Below are positions 11,410-23,753 of a stretch of 64,000 nt of DNA, one piece after another. Positions within the stretch are counted from its first letter, which is position 1; each line of letters opens with the position of its first letter. The notes beneath the pieces are model-generated. The model was not told the DNA's origin, made no database searches, and was given only the letters and a program-made list of their open reading frames with translations. Both the position numbers and the translations under genes were made by a program. The DNA comes from Macrolepiota albuminosa. Its lineage: Eukaryota; Basidiomycota; Agaricomycetes; Agaricales; Agaricaceae. The stretch is from positions 3,226,115 to 3,290,114 of the forward strand of contig JAMWFC010000082.1 in NCBI GenBank assembly GCA_027475525.1. The letters run 5' to 3'.

Positions 11410-12134
11410 TATGACAAGATGAGGATGATGAAGGTCTCCGGAGTGTCAAGAACAAAGAAGAAGGTAAAAACGATGGCCAGTAAAAGGTAGTATGCGTTCA
11501 AAATGTGAGATATGATGGTCGCCCAGAAAGAAAGAACACATACGTCATATCTCATACGAGCACGCGTTCGTCACACAGAGTCAAACTTTCTGACAGGCTT
11601 TAGAAACATATAGAATTGGAAGATACGCGATAAACAATAACCAGATTGAAAGAATGCGAATTCAAGGAATGGAGTTGTTCGTGACATACATGGCATAATT
11701 TCGTAAAAGAAGAACGGATAACCAAGGAGTATAAAAAAACCCAGTTGCATGGGTTGATGCAGGTTCTAATACATGTCGCTGAGCGACCAAGTACACATAC
11801 ACATAGTTCTAGCGACCGCGAAGTCAACAGGTCATATAACACAGGGAGAGAAATGAGCGAACGGGCCACACAAAGTGCGTTTTTACGACAAGGTGTCCTA
11901 AATGCGAATGACTGGGTAGGGAAAGGTGGTCGTGAATCATGTGAGGATGACGTGCGTTTTTACGACAAGGTGTCCTAAATGCGAATGACTGGGTAGGGAA
12001 AGGTGGTCGTGAATCATGTGAGGATGACGAAGTCCATGCTTGCAGGAGAGAACAATGAAAATAAGCTCATGAGTGCGAGGCATAATGCATAAGGGCTATG
12101 ATGGTTGAAGGGACTTGAGCTCTAATACAAGGCG
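11410..12134. other. Intergenic between PLK4-like and MPS1 genes
   Basis: Holds the 5' flank of the PLK4-like gene and the 3' flank of MPS1. No coding frame with family similarity. It includes the duplication at 11875-12028. Confidence 0.6.
11875..12028. repeat. Perfect 77-bp tandem duplication, intergenic
   Basis: Copies 11875-11951 and 11952-12028 are identical; one further base matches by chance before the period breaks at 12030. Confidence 0.97.
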
Positions 12135-15100
12135 CTAGGAACGGAACATTAACAATTGTGAGCGGAGATCATGCCGAAGAAGACATACTTCGGCTTCGCG
12201 TAGGAGACGCTCTGGGCTCATATCAGTGTTCTGAGCTTGCCCTAGCTTGATCCCGTACTCAAGTAACTGGCGCATATAGTAAGGGTTGATGACGGTCTCA
12301 TCAGCACCTACTTTGGCGAAAGTCTCGCCAGATGCCGATTTGACAACAGTTGAGTCAGTTTGCATTTTGAGGATACTTTCTCCAGGAGCAAGTTTGACAA
12401 CAATTTCGTCAGGAGCCAGTTCAGCTTTGAGTAGATGGATCAGAATATGCCAGACTGTAGCAGAGTCGTTACATACGATCAGTCATAGCTAACCAGTCCT
12501 GGTTCAGAAGCTCCGGGATCGTTGCTCTTTCTTTTGGATTACGAAGGAGACAGCCTTTCATTGTTTCAATGACAACACTTCGCACCCTCGTCTTAAGGTG
12601 ATCCAGTCGTTTCGGAGGCGTCGAGGCACCCGAGGAAGCACCGCTACTGGTTCTCGGAGTCGGTGCCAAAGGGACAGAGTACTCGGGAAAATCGATGACA
12701 TGGGCTGCATCAGGAATAGCCTTCATCTTTTGATAGACATTGAGATGTTGAAATGGGGGCATTCCATAGATCATTTGATAAAGAATGCAGCCTAATGACC
12801 AGATATCACTCGGTCTTCCAACTTTGAGGCGCCGCATTCCATCAGGCAACTCAATCGCTTCGGGGCTCATGAAGTTGACGGTGCCAATCTAGACGATTAA
12901 TCAAACCAGTCACACAAGGTACAGGGAAATGACACTGCGTACCTGATGATCCCGCTGGATATTAGTTGTATCATTCGCAATAGCATTTGCTATACCAAAA
13001 TCGATCAATTTCAACTGGCCCTTCACTATCACGAAGTTTGCAGGTTTCAGATCAGAGTGGACAATCTTTTCTTCGTGAATGACATGTACTGCCTGCAGCA
13101 TCTATACACCCAGATGTTCAGGAACATAGTTCTGGAATCACACAATAGTACGAACCTGTTTCCAATAGCCAGCCACACGAACCATATCTAACGGCTCGTG
13201 TACAGCTTCACTAATTAATCTCGCCAAGTCTACTTCGCCACATTCCATAACGAGCATCAAGTAACCTTTACTTCCTCCAGGTCCCGGTCTCACTTCACTA
13301 TCAATCAGTCGAATAATGCGAGAATTGCCTGCGAGACGTTTTAGGAGGGCTATCTCATTCATGTAGCCACTCATGGTCTCTGCGTCTGTCTTGTCAAGAG
13401 CAACTCTCTTGATTGCGTAGATCGTATTGGTGGAATCAAATACACGGTAGACACGTGAGGATCCGCCTTTTCCAATCATATCCAATCGGGCATATGTTTT
13501 CTTATTCACCTAAAAGAGGCATTATAGTTAAAGGGAGAAGACAAGATCAAGCCAACGTACAATAAGAGAACGGCTGGCTTGTGATGACGAAGTATGTGCA
13601 ACTGCGGGAACAGGAGGTCCAGGTGCCGCACGTAGTTGCTGCGGCTCCTGGTGTTGTTGTAATCGCCGACCCTCCCTTTCCCTTTCCCTCTCCTGTCGAT
13701 GCACATGTTCATCCTCACGCTCAGATACACTCCATCTTTTAGCAGGCCGTCCGTGTGACCCATCCTTCAGGATATTCTCAGGGGCAGTTGGACTCCGTTT
13801 GTGTGTCGACAGAGCGGTTGAGGATGCTGGAGACAGTCTGCCCGGTGCACGGGGCTGGGGCGGGGAACCACGTCCCGTTTTTATCAGAGGTGGGGACATC
13901 CTCCCTTTCAACGCTGACGGTGATAGCTTGCCAGGAGGGGTCGACCGACCGACTTTTGCACCAGGTGGAGACGTTCGACCAAGTTTGTTGCCGGTGGACG
14001 GCGAGACTTCTCCGATACGTGGTGGTTCCACCACTGTGGGTGATCCCAGATTCATGGACATAGGCATGGACCTCAAAGTATCGGAATCGCGACGTTTGTG
14101 AGCATAATGTCGATGTATTGGAGGCAGCGGTTGTTGTTGGTTCTGCTGTTGACCTTGGTCATAGTGCGAGTCGTAGTATTGATCTTGTTCGCCTTGCCGG
14201 CCTGCAACATAGATGAGAATATTGTGTCAAGGAGTCAAGATGTCACCTACGTTCAATTTCTTCCTCGCGTCGATGCTCTGCACAAACCAATCAGGAAGCC
14301 AGACCGCAGAGAAAGATTCACAAACGAACTCCTAATTTCCCTTTCTCGCTCTTCTAGTGTCACTCGCCTAGGTCCTCCCGTGAGATCATTAGCGGTTATA
14401 CCTATCATATTCCTCAATGGATTTATCTAGCCTGTAACCACGGAACGACTGACCAGATCGCGGATTCTGATATTCATCCCTGGTTTGCTGTTGCTGCTGT
14501 GTCCGTCCATATCCTGGGTCGTGCGCTGAACAAATGAGAAAATTAATCTACTTCTATGACACGGACGAGCTTACAATTCAAAGCATCACTGAGACTCGGT
14601 GACCGCCGTGACTGAGTGCTGGTAGAAATTGCCAATGCAACATCTGGTACACCAGGTTCGCGCACGCTACTCATGGAAACAATACCATAACTTCGTTGTC
14701 TTGTGGAAGGAGGTATTGATGGAGGCGAAGACTCAATGACATCTGTATCACCTACATTTCCCACTTCTGACAAGGGGACAGATGTCGGGAAAGGAGTTGT
14801 TGATGGCACATGTGGACGGACATGTTCATCATCTACCCCACTTCTGACAAGGGGACAGATGTCGGGAAAGGAGTTGTTGATGGCACATGTGGACGGACAT
14901 GTTCATCATCTACCAAAAGTCGTCAGTTGAAAAGGTTGATAAGAAAGCAAAAATCATACCTGCTTCATTTTCTAGTTCGGGAGTAGCAACAGGAATACTA
15001 TGTGACTCTGGATGCTATAATCCGGAAGCCTTACAACGTTCCCTGACATTGAAGACGGCAACATCACACGACCCGCTCTATGTGGACCAGGCATTATCTG

Positions 15101-15742
15101 TCGTTGGTGTCCCTCGAGAAGTCCTGATCTTGAATAAGGGATTCGAGGAGGCGCAACGCGGGGGTGAGGTTCGTGACCTTGTTCCGAATCACTTGCATTA
15201 AGGTTCTCTTTCTCGTGTTGGAGGAGGTCGGTAGCACGCAATGCTCGCATCAGAGGCCTCTGCTTGTTGCTCTCGTCCATTGCAACGCGTCGTGGCAAAG
15301 GCCGAGCTTTGTTGCTCATAAGCGCCGATCCCGAATTGGTACGTTGGAACGAACGTGGCGGTGGTTGGGCATCAGACTTTGGGGTGGCAGTAGTCACTAA
15401 TACGGGATACGCGCTTTCTGACCGCGAAAGCGATGCTCTTCTGGCTATTGCAGGCGGTGACGGTTTTGAGTGAGAGTCTGTTGGTTGAAGTGGAAGATTA
15501 TCTGGCGGCGTCGCTGGTGATGAGTGATTTGACTTGGACGATGAGCCTTTAGATAGGCGAACGTAATTGCCTTCATTGTCGAAGACATAGTCGAAAGAAA
15601 GGTCGTCAATAATGGATGAGTCGTCTGACGGGGGGCTTCCCAGGGATGTGCGATGCTTGTGTTCGACGGGTGTTTTCGGCGGGGACGTTGAGGGAGGCAT
15701 CGAAGAGAGCTTTGGAGACGCGGATGGCGACATGGCGGACAT
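12135..15742 (-). CDS. MPS1: MPS1/TTK dual-specificity spindle-checkpoint kinase
   Basis: Kinase acting at kinetochores in the spindle assembly checkpoint and in spindle-pole duplication. The start at 15742 ([18 protein letters not shown]) opens a long disordered N-terminal half rich in Ser, Pro and Arg, with an acidic motif [16 protein letters not shown] and a Gln/Arg/Glu-rich stretch (ERERERE). The kinase domain is unmistakable: [20 protein letters not shown] (Gly loop), [44 protein letters not shown] with the HSDLKPANF loop typical of MPS1, [22 protein letters not shown] and [16 protein letters not shown]. The C-terminal tail [16 protein letters not shown] also matches the family. The stop is at 12135-12137. 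Many short introns are present. A 77-bp duplication at 14760-14913 lies in the disordered half and disturbs one exon there; collapsing it restores [18 protein letters not shown] running into [11 protein letters not shown]. Confidence 0.95.
14760..14913. repeat. Perfect 77-bp tandem duplication inside MPS1
   Basis: Copies 14760-14836 and 14837-14913 are identical; one extra base matches by chance. It lies in the disordered N-terminal half of the kinase gene and includes coding sequence. Confidence 0.97.
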
Positions 15743-16008
15743 GACGGGCAGCGATGAAAGCAGAAACACAGCAAGCAGAGCAAAAAAGAAAACAAACCAG
15801 TCTAACTTGGAATCTTGAATGAACCAACACGACACAGGAGACCCCGGTTCACCCTGTCCGTCTTCCCATTGGCTACCGGAGATCTCCGGTTGGGGGCCTC
15901 TAAGTTCTTCCTGCAGACGCGATCACGGGATTCTTTCAACGCGTTGACTGCCCGCGTGACTCGGAAACATTTAACATTTAAGCGCTCGATGATAAGATGA
16001 AATCTAAT

Positions 16009-17545
16009 CTAGAGTTTACTTTTAGACTGTACAATGCCGTTCATCTGTCCAACAATTTCTTCAACTTCCCTTTCCAGCCTTTCCAAAAGTTCCTTGCATG
16101 TCGGTATGTCCGTAATCAATCCAACAGTGACACCCGCGGACCAAATCCCATGATCAGGGTCTCCTATCTCGTACACTTTACGCCCTCGTGCTCCTGACAC
16201 AAGTTCTCTAACATCCTCAAACTTGGCACCGCCAGGGCGCCGTTCGATATCGACGACTTCCAAAGCTACCTTGTTCTTGTAAACTCTTGCAGTGTTGCGG
16301 AGCGTCCTGAAGATGTGAATAGTGTCCGTTTCTGACGATGCTACAATCTTCTCTTTAATTTTCTGATGGATGGGACTGTAGAAGAAAGTCAATGTTAGCA
16401 CTCTATACCACGATCTAAGTTACCTCTCAACAGTGCACATGAAACGCGTTCCTTTGTGAAAGAAATCAGCTCAGAGAAGGAACGGCAAGGAAAGGATCCT
16501 CTTACCCATATTGATACCCTGAGTATCCATCATGAGAATCGAGCAATATAATTATAGATATAAGCGACGCTTACAGCTGCTCCCAAAGCCAATGCAGCAG
16601 CAAAACCACGACCGTCCGCAACGCCTCCAGAGGCAATGAAAGGAATCTTCAATTCTTTGACTGCTCGTGCGAGCTGAAATGAGTTAAGTGTAGGAACGCC
16701 ACATACTCACGACAATCAACGCACAAGCACAAGACCACCGATATCATCTTCCCCAGGGTGTCCGGCACCTGTGAATATGTTCAATATCAAACAAAATTTG
16801 TTTTTAGCGAACGGAGGACATACACTCGAACCCGTCAATGCTAAGAACGTCCACCCCATGACGCTCTGCGGACTATTGAAAAATTTTTTGATTATCTATC
16901 TAACAAGGGATGAAACTGATCCACAACCGCGGACCTTTGCGTGTCGAATAGTGGTGCATTTGTGCAAAACAATGCAGCCTTTGTTCTTGAAAAACTTGAT
17001 CAGAGGCCCCGCTAGAGATCTTCAATGTTCATCAAAAGTTACAGACGGAACAGAGACCAACGATTGTTCCCCGCAGTTTCAAATATCCGTACTCCCTCCT
17101 CCACTGCTGCACGAGCATAACCTTCATAATCGGGTGGGTTAATGCTGGGAAGCAGCGTAATGTTTACCCCAAAAGGCTTCGATGTCAGTTTGCGTGTTTC
17201 ACGGATCGCCGTCCTAAGCGCTTCGGGAGAGGGTTGGGTAAGAGCCGTCAAGATGCCTATAGACACAATGTGAGAAAATGAAGGTAGCTTGAATGGAGAG
17301 CAACAAACCTAGACCTCCTGCCTCGGATACTGCTGCTGCCAATCGGGGGACGCCCACCCTATGACATGATAAGAAACAGTTCATAGTGTAACAGTGCCTC
17401 TTGAATAGATTACCATTGCATCCCCCCTTGAACAACAGGCCTATATATTTCATCAAGTCAGCTATGATGTTGACGGCGAAGCTGGAAGTGTGAAGGAGAC
17501 GCACACACGAATCCCAAGAAGCTTCGTCAATGGTGTCACGATCAT
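16009..17545 (-). CDS. Nitronate monooxygenase (2-nitropropane dioxygenase family)
   Basis: FMN-dependent TIM-barrel enzyme that oxidises alkyl nitronates such as propionate-3-nitronate. The start at 17545 gives MIVTPLTKLLGIR, then across an intron PVVQGGMQW and VGVPRLAAAVSEAGGLG, the conserved N-terminus. Further motifs: ILTALTQPSPEALRTAIRE, KPFGVNITLLPSINPP, VRIFETAGNN, AGHPGEDDIGGLVL (flavin/substrate region), KIPFIASGGVADGRGFAAAL and, at the C-terminal side, DPDHGIWSAGVTVGLITDIP. The stop is at 16009-16011. Length and motif order fit the class I fungal family of about 350 residues. The gene lies behind MPS1 on the same strand, 266 bases from its start codon. Usually cytosolic or peroxisomal in fungi; no targeting signal was seen here. 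Confidence 0.92.
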
Positions 17546-18818
17546 GTCCGTGGTACTGTTGGGATGTTCTTCCGGGCTTCTCGGGTGATAGACACCTTGA
17601 CGAAAGCTGAACAGGTTAGCGTGAATCACTACGGGCCACAAGTGCACAGAAGAAAGGAATGAGGAACGTGATTTCCTTCTCGGCCCGGGTCCCGGAGCAA
17701 GGTACGCGAACACTTGAGAACAACTTGAAGCTCTGCTCCCGTGTATTGGTGGTTGTGTGAGTATCCAGGAAGTCCTGTTGGCCATTGTATGTCCAACCTA
17801 ACTTACCTTTCCCTCCCTCCAGCAACGTCATACACCAACTTCCTTCCTGCCGTTTTCCCTCCCTTTTACATGCGAAAACGCAAAACTGTTCCTTGATTGA
17901 AATGCTCTTGTTCTTTTCTTTACTAGTGTATCCTTGTAACAGCTCAAAATGAATATAACTGTGGCCAGCCCTTATCAAACAGTTGTCAAGCCGCTCAATG
18001 TCCAGTTTCCAATATTGGAAAATCAACTCCACATAGTATCCAATCGGCAAATTATCGTTAGGTATCTTTGGCACAGAGGTCCAGGAGAAGGTAATATCCA
18101 TCTGTTCACAAGCTATAAGCTTGTACACATCGATTGAGGCCCATTTTTGTTTATCAGGATTTTTTCATCGGAATTTTCACTCGCCACATTCGTCCGGTTC
18201 GCAATATTAGTCAGACAGACTTCGGACCCTTTCCCTCAGTCAGCCCCAGTCTAGACATGTTTTTCCTAAACGTCAATCAGAGAACTGTGGCTTCAAAGGT
18301 AAATCGCCGTTATTCTTCGTGATTATTTCTGGGCGCTTGTAGAAATATTTTTGTTATTTATCTGAGTTGCCGCCAGTGCCGCTGTCTTTTCCCCTTGTCA
18401 TATGAAACTAATCTAGCGCTTACTCCGTTTCAACAGCCTCAGTCTCATGGAGATGCTGTGAAAGTCCTTTGATTTGGACTGAACGCCACCAAACCATCAC
18501 GGCACACAGGATAATCGATTCTAGTTTCCATATCAACCTAAATAGTCCCTTTTGAGAACTTTGGCGAATGTATCGTCCTTCTGCGTTCGCGCACCCTCAC
18601 AGCACCTTGATTCCTCCACTTAGCATGCCGGCAGTACGAGTTACACAATTAATCCCTGTCTAGTTGCATGAGCATGCTGCGGTACACATAATCGAAAAAA
18701 GGAGAATATGGAAGCGATGGTCTGTGATGCTGTGGTGTAACCTGGCCGTCTCGTATATAATGCAAAAGTCGACGCCATTCTTGTACAATTTCCTGGCCCT
18801 CCCCTCTTCTTTGGCAGA
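17546..18818. other. Divergent intergenic region, long open frame but no recognised gene
   Basis: Lies between the start codons of the nitronate monooxygenase (-) and the first dsRNA-binding protein (+). A minus-strand frame is open from 18128 to 17616 (170 codons) and includes ITFSWTSVPKIPNDNLPIGY, but it overlaps the expected promoter and matches no family I know. I do not call it a gene. Confidence 0.4.
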
Positions 18819-19541
18819 ATGACGAATCCCTCCTGTGAGCTTCCTCTCCTTTCAATATTGCACCTCTCTCAAGTCACCTCTGCTAGACCACCGCATTATT
18901 CTTGAAAGCATTCTCAAGCGTTATGGATTGCCCCCCACCCGACGTGAAATTCTTGAGCCTCATCCTCCATTTATTGCCAGGGTCACCGGTATATTTCTTC
19001 TACGTACCAGTGATTCTTCCAGATTCACATGAATAACAGTCCAGATAGGATCCAGACATCACTCGTTTTCGTCAAATCCCTACATCGTCCGTGCCAAGGC
19101 AGAGGATCAAGCCTGCCGGCAAGCCATCATCGGTCTCGAGGGGTTGGGCTATAGTACGTCGTTACTTCTTTCAAAATCAACTGACGTTCTCCTGATCATT
19201 GAAGCAGAGCGCCTCCGTTCGTCTCCCTTTGTTTAATGTTAATGGGTCTAATGATGTCCGAAAAGACTTCAAGAGCGAATTGAATAATATCGTCCAGAAG
19301 GCCAGGATGACCTTGGATTTTCAATACGCTCAGTCAGGTCCAGAAAATTGTCGCCTATATACATCAACAGTCATGAGTACGTTCGTCTTTGTCCGGCCTT
19401 GGGGTTCGATTGATGTTTTGCCTAGTTAACGGACAGCCTTGCCATCGTTATACAGCTACTTCCACGAGTGAGACACATGCAGATGAATTGGCTTGTAAAC
19501 TGTTTCTGGAAGCATATTACCCGGAGTACAGATACGTCTGA
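18819..19541 (+). CDS. Double-stranded-RNA-binding domain protein
   Basis: Small protein with a C-terminal double-stranded-RNA-binding motif. The start at 18819 gives MTNPSYHRIILESILKRYG once a short intron (from about 18834 to 18886) is removed. A first, weaker RNA-binding-like unit reads HRIILESILKRYGLPPTRRE, then SFSSNPYIVRAKAEDQACRQ and IIGLEGLGY. The second unit is clear: FKSELNNIVQKARMTLDFQY, QSGPENCRLYTSTVM and, across an intron, NGQPCHRYTATSTSETHADE and LACKLFLEAYYPEYRYV, which is the dsRBM pattern of helix, GP turn, three strands and Ala-rich helix (here HADELACKLFLEA). The stop is at 19539-19541. The junction near 19150-19205 is not resolved. A second dsRNA-binding gene follows on the same strand. 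Role in RNA metabolism is inferred from the fold only. Confidence 0.75.
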
Positions 19542-21246
19542 TCTTCACTGTAGTTCTCCTTAGAACGGCACAAAACGCCGAAGTCATTTAAGACAAATTG
19601 TTCCCACCAGAATACCCTTGACCTGTCATTGGTCATGTTATCGATCCCTTCATCATTTGCCTTTTCATTGTCTCTTTACCCGTTGACTATTTCCGGAGTC
19701 ATAGTCGCATTTGCAGATCCGGAATTTACCATGATGTAGACATGTTTCGTTATCGTATATCAGTCTTTCATGTTACTCAATTTGTCGAATGAACCACAAT
19801 ACATGATACACTAGAAATGCTGTTTTTCTAACAGCTACTACAATCTATTCGCAAAATTCCGTCTCAAACTGTACATATCGGACCGCATCGTCAGTAAGCC
19901 TCTTTTGGTACAAGGTCGGGGGTATGTTTCATATTTCCGTCTGAAACCGTCATGTTCGAAGCCGTTAACCTTGCTTCTGAATTACTAGGGCAAGATCTTC
20001 TCGCGGGACATATCTGTAAGAACGAACGTTGGCTGTCAATCAGATGAGCACCGATTAAACAGCCTCTCAGTGGCCAAGCTGTAGATAGTAGCTATAAGTA
20101 AAAATTGACTTATCCTGTGAAGCAATTGCTCAAATGTGGCCTTCTATGCATCAACCTTTGCCGCTAAAAGCCTGCCACCGACTTCGGTCGAGTTGATCGA
20201 CCGGGAGTCTGAGATGGCAGATCCCGCCACATAGCATAGTCCGATATCCAATAGGTAGAGCTCATGTCATCCAAGCAACGGTTCACTCACACGAATTTAC
20301 AGCCCCCGCAGGCTCAATGATACCTTGAAAATTTCTTCTACCCTTCCCCCGTCCGCGCGATTACGCCTCTTACCGATCATGGATGATATTCAATTTTAAA
20401 GATCCGGCACTGACGATCGCTGATTTTATCCATCACCCCCCCGGGAGCTCTTGACCTAATGCGTAGATTTCTACCGTTTGTCCTTGATTTACATGTATTC
20501 AAGGGGTGGGTACCCCCCCGGGAGCTCTTGACCTAATGCGTAGATTTCTACCGTTTGTCCTTGATTTACATGTATTCAAGGGGTGGGTAAGGGGTGGGTT
20601 CATCCGCTTCATAAACATGCGGCGTTTCTGGCCCTTCGGAGCTAAATTACTTCCCATCAATTCAGCAGCCCTCGCACCCAGGGATCTGCCAGGACGTGAC
20701 CACATTATCACATACGCGTTTCAACCAGGATCTTCGTTCAAAAAGTACTGTGACGACCCATTAACCTTCAGATCTTTCAAAGATGATAGATAGCCTGAAA
20801 CTTTGATATCGATAGGCTGAAACTCCAGTGATAAGCGCTCAAACCCCGACGTCAAGTCGTCAAGTAGTACAGTTTTTCTGTCGCAATCTGAGCCCCTTGT
20901 CATGAACCATCACTCACGCAAAATAGACCTGGTAGATTCCATTCTATTACCCCTTTGGTTCGATGGTTCCTGTTCTCCCGAGCGGTTTGACCTTGCCGTG
21001 ACGCAGATCTCAATATCTGCTCCCATACACACAACAACGACCCCTGACGTGTCCTTACTACGACATGTCTAACGCGGCTCGCTTGCCCCACATAGACATG
21101 CCTTACAGTTTCAAGCTGCAGTCCTTTGTACCCTTCTCAGACGTAATGTTGGGACTGTGTACCCATCATTTCTGTATAAATTAAGAGCGGTTTGGACCAG
21201 GAGTTGCATTCGTACCTATTATCGTGCCAGGACTATCTCATAGAAC
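19542..21246. other. Intergenic, possible decayed coding sequence
   Basis: Between the two dsRNA-binding genes. Plus-strand 20600-20790 is open and reads LPINSAALAPRDLPGRDHII, but neither a start nor a family is evident. The 77-bp duplication at 20435-20588 lies in it. Nothing else recognised. Confidence 0.4.
20435..20588. repeat. Perfect 77-bp tandem duplication, intergenic
   Basis: Copies 20435-20511 and 20512-20588 are identical, with a C-tract near the start of each copy; one extra base matches by chance. Confidence 0.95.
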
Positions 21247-22337
21247 ATGTCGTGTAACGGGCTTTCCCATTTTTCTCTTGACCAGACTCAATTTTTCTCA
21301 GCAAGTGCTCAACGAGAACTTGAAACTTTTGCGAATTGGCATGGTTTGTCAGTGGGTTACAGACTCAATTTTTCTCAGCAAGTGCTCAACGAGAACTTGA
21401 AACTTTTGCGAATTGGCATGGTTTGTCAGTGGGTTATAGGCAGTATGACACTGGTTATCCGAGTCTCTGCGAAGTTTCAGTGTCAGGTAAGACTTTGTAT
21501 CTTCTCTCGATGAAGTCTTTAGAGTTACTGACAATAGAGTTTTAGTGGATGGCGTACCTTACTCTGCGACACATCCCGATCAAAATATGGCTTGGAAATG
21601 GCTTCTGGCTCTGCCCTTAGTGACCTTCGACAGCGACTCGCCCAAAGTACGTGCTTTGACGCTGGTATATTTCTCATCCACTTTTCCTTCTTACTTGATT
21701 GTTCAAGGAAATTCTAACCGTAAAAGACACTCAATCAAAAATTTTGTGCCTTGACTAAGAAGTCACTCATTAGCCTATTCCACGCATAGATATATCACAA
21801 CACCCCAGTATCGTAAGTTTTTGCTTTACCATTCCCTCGATTCACTTCAAACGATTACCAAACCCACCAGATCATGGGACTCCTCATACTTCACGTAAGT
21901 TGGTGAGACGATGATTCTTAACTTCCTGTTCTGATATCAGAATTGAACAGACCATGCGACCACTGAATCGCGTGAGCTAGTAACTCCACATCTCAAACTT
22001 CTCGTATAAATTTCTTCTGTCACCTGTCAGGAGATTATAGGATGCACCTGAACAACATGGCGGCTGCCCGCGGGCTTACACCTGTCAGCTACGAGGGCGA
22101 AACCCGCACTGGGCCTGAACACAACCCTACCTGGACTTCCACCGTATATGGTAGGGACCACGGAACGTTTTCTTTTTTCGATTATGGACTCAGTGTTTAT
22201 ATTTAATAGTGTGCGGGGTCAAGCGCGGTGAAGGCTGGGGCAGGAGCAAAGGCGCTGCTCGCGAGCGGGCAGCTCAACAAGCTCTAGACCACCTTGCCAG
22301 CCTCAGCTACGAGTATTCTGGTCGACTTCCATCATGA
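21247..22337 (+). CDS. Second double-stranded-RNA-binding protein (two dsRBM units)
   Basis: Protein with two RNA-binding-like units split over small exons. The start at 21247 (ATG TCG T, then an intron ending in ctcag) gives MSSSAQRELETFANWHGLSV when the 77-bp duplication at 21283-21436 is counted once. Unit one continues YRQYDTGYPSLCEVSVSVDG, VPYSATHPDQNMAWKWLLAL. Small exons follow in 21780-21990. Unit two is a canonical dsRBM: RMHLNNMAAARGLTPVSYEG, TGPEHNPTWTSTVY and, across an intron, VCGVKRGEGWGRSKGAARER, AAQQALDHL. The stop is at 22335-22337. Same two-unit plan as the gene at 18819, so the pair could come from an old tandem duplication, although their sequences are now far apart. The middle exons and the start are my reconstruction from splice signals and are less certain than the dsRBM itself. 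Confidence 0.65.
21283..21436. repeat. Perfect 77-bp tandem duplication inside second dsRBM gene
   Basis: Copies 21283-21359 and 21360-21436 are identical; flanks break the period. Each copy carries an intron end and the start of the first RNA-binding unit, so the exon appears twice. Confidence 0.97.
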
Positions 22338-22983
22338 TAATTACATACCTCTTACTGAATCCACCGTCTGCAATTTGTGATTTTCTTTACTTTACGAATC
22401 CAAGGACGAGTTCGGACTTGTGACAGTTTGAGGAATACTCTTTCTGGCATGATTTTTCATAGTAGCCGATCCTTTTTCGGTCCTTAGGTTTCGAGAAGCT
22501 ATACGACTAACTTGGGAAATCTATATTGTCATGCGCAGGACGTCCTTGTGACCTTCTCCCAAATATACCGAGAAGCTATACGACTAACTTGGGAAATCTA
22601 TATTGTCATGCGCAGGACGTCCTTGTGACCTTCTCCCAAATATACTGGTACAACTTGATAAATCTTAGTTTTCAATTGAGACAAGACCAGAAGAACATGT
22701 GTACCGAGATCTCTGAGCTACTGGCATGTTCCGCGTCGACTGAAAAACAGTACCGAATATGATTGGGTTATATATCGGTTTCCTCCGACGATGTACGATG
22801 AATGGCTCTCAATAATGCATCGCTAGTGAGCCGTCGGTTTCCTAGATTTCAAAGAATGGACCATGGTCAGGAGAGAGAAACAAGTTTTGCAAAGCAAATT
22901 CAGAATTTTATTTGCCATCAACAACGGATACACGTTCACGGGAGCACTAGAGCGCCGTATCACTAGGTTGAAAGACAACACAC
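22338..22983. other. Convergent intergenic region
   Basis: 3' flanks of the second dsRBM gene and the peroxiredoxin gene. It contains the duplication at 22492-22645; no gene recognised. Confidence 0.6.
22492..22645. repeat. Perfect 77-bp tandem duplication, intergenic
   Basis: Copies 22492-22568 and 22569-22645 are identical and both flanking bases break the period. Confidence 0.97.
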
Positions 22984-23753
22984 TTACTCCGCGACCTGTA
23001 ACGGAGTTGGACCAGCATCAGACTGGTCAAGTGAGGCAGTTTCCTCCGCCTCCAACTTGACCAGCCATTTTGCTACAAACTTTGAATGTGCGCCATAATT
23101 GATCGTCGTGTCTAGAGTGTCTCTGCCGACCCAGTATGTCAACTACCATTGACGCGCTACATAGGGGAAGATTACCTGACGGTGCCCATCTTGTCAATGA
23201 TGACTGTAACGCGCGCAACGGGGGCCAAACCCAACAGACCTTTGCCGATTCCGTAAGATTTGGCAGCCTGTCCGTTCATATCGCTCAATACTGGATACTT
23301 GTAGAGTCAGCTGAACCATCTACTCTGGAATAAAAGGAAATGCAGGGTAATTGATACTCACCGTCAGCTTCTCCTTCTCCACAAACTGCTTCTGCTTGTC
23401 AACGGGATCGGGGCTAAGCCCAATGATCTGAACTTTTCCAGGCTTGAAAGAATCTTTCTCTGGAAGGATATTAATGGCTAATCGTGACCTATTATCCAAG
23501 GGAATGTGGGAGCGGAGCTCACCGGCGATTGCATCTCGGAACTGGCAAGCTTCCTTAGTACAGCCATACGAGCCTATTTAAAAATCAGTTACCAAGGCAG
23601 CCTTTGCAGGCCGAACGCGATACCTGAGCTCGGGTAAAAGAACAGCACAGTCGGGATACCCGATTCTCCTGGTATCAACGAATACGTTTCTCCTGTGTAG
23701 TTCGGGAGGGAGATAGACGGAGCTGGTTTTCCAACAAGCGTTACATGAGACAT
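22984..23753 (-). CDS. Peroxiredoxin, PrxQ/BCP type
   Basis: Thiol peroxidase that reduces hydrogen peroxide and organic peroxides, normally recycled by thioredoxin. The start at 23753 gives MSHVTLVGKPAPSISLPNYT, the usual N-terminus. The active-site segment, assembled across an intron, is PSSGSYGCTKEACQFRDAIA: the peroxidatic Cys lies in YGCTKEAC and the second Cys five residues later is the typical resolving Cys of the PrxQ/BCP class. Further on are VQIIGLSPDPVDKQKQFVEK, YPVLSDMNGQAAKSYGIGKG, APVARVTVIIDKMGTV and a C-terminal helix VAKWLVKLEAEE. The stop is at 22984-22986. Length is about 175 residues, normal for the family. Diverges from the DAHP synthase gene across 1.2 kb. Confidence 0.93.

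Noticed and set aside
8041..17545. Functional cluster of the two kinases and the monooxygenase
   Set aside because: All three are on one strand, but fungal genes are transcribed singly and the enzyme has no link to mitosis; adjacency is probably chance.
17616..18128. A 170-codon minus-strand gene
   Set aside because: It has no family resemblance and overlaps the promoter side of the nitronate monooxygenase. Long open frames occur by chance at this base composition.
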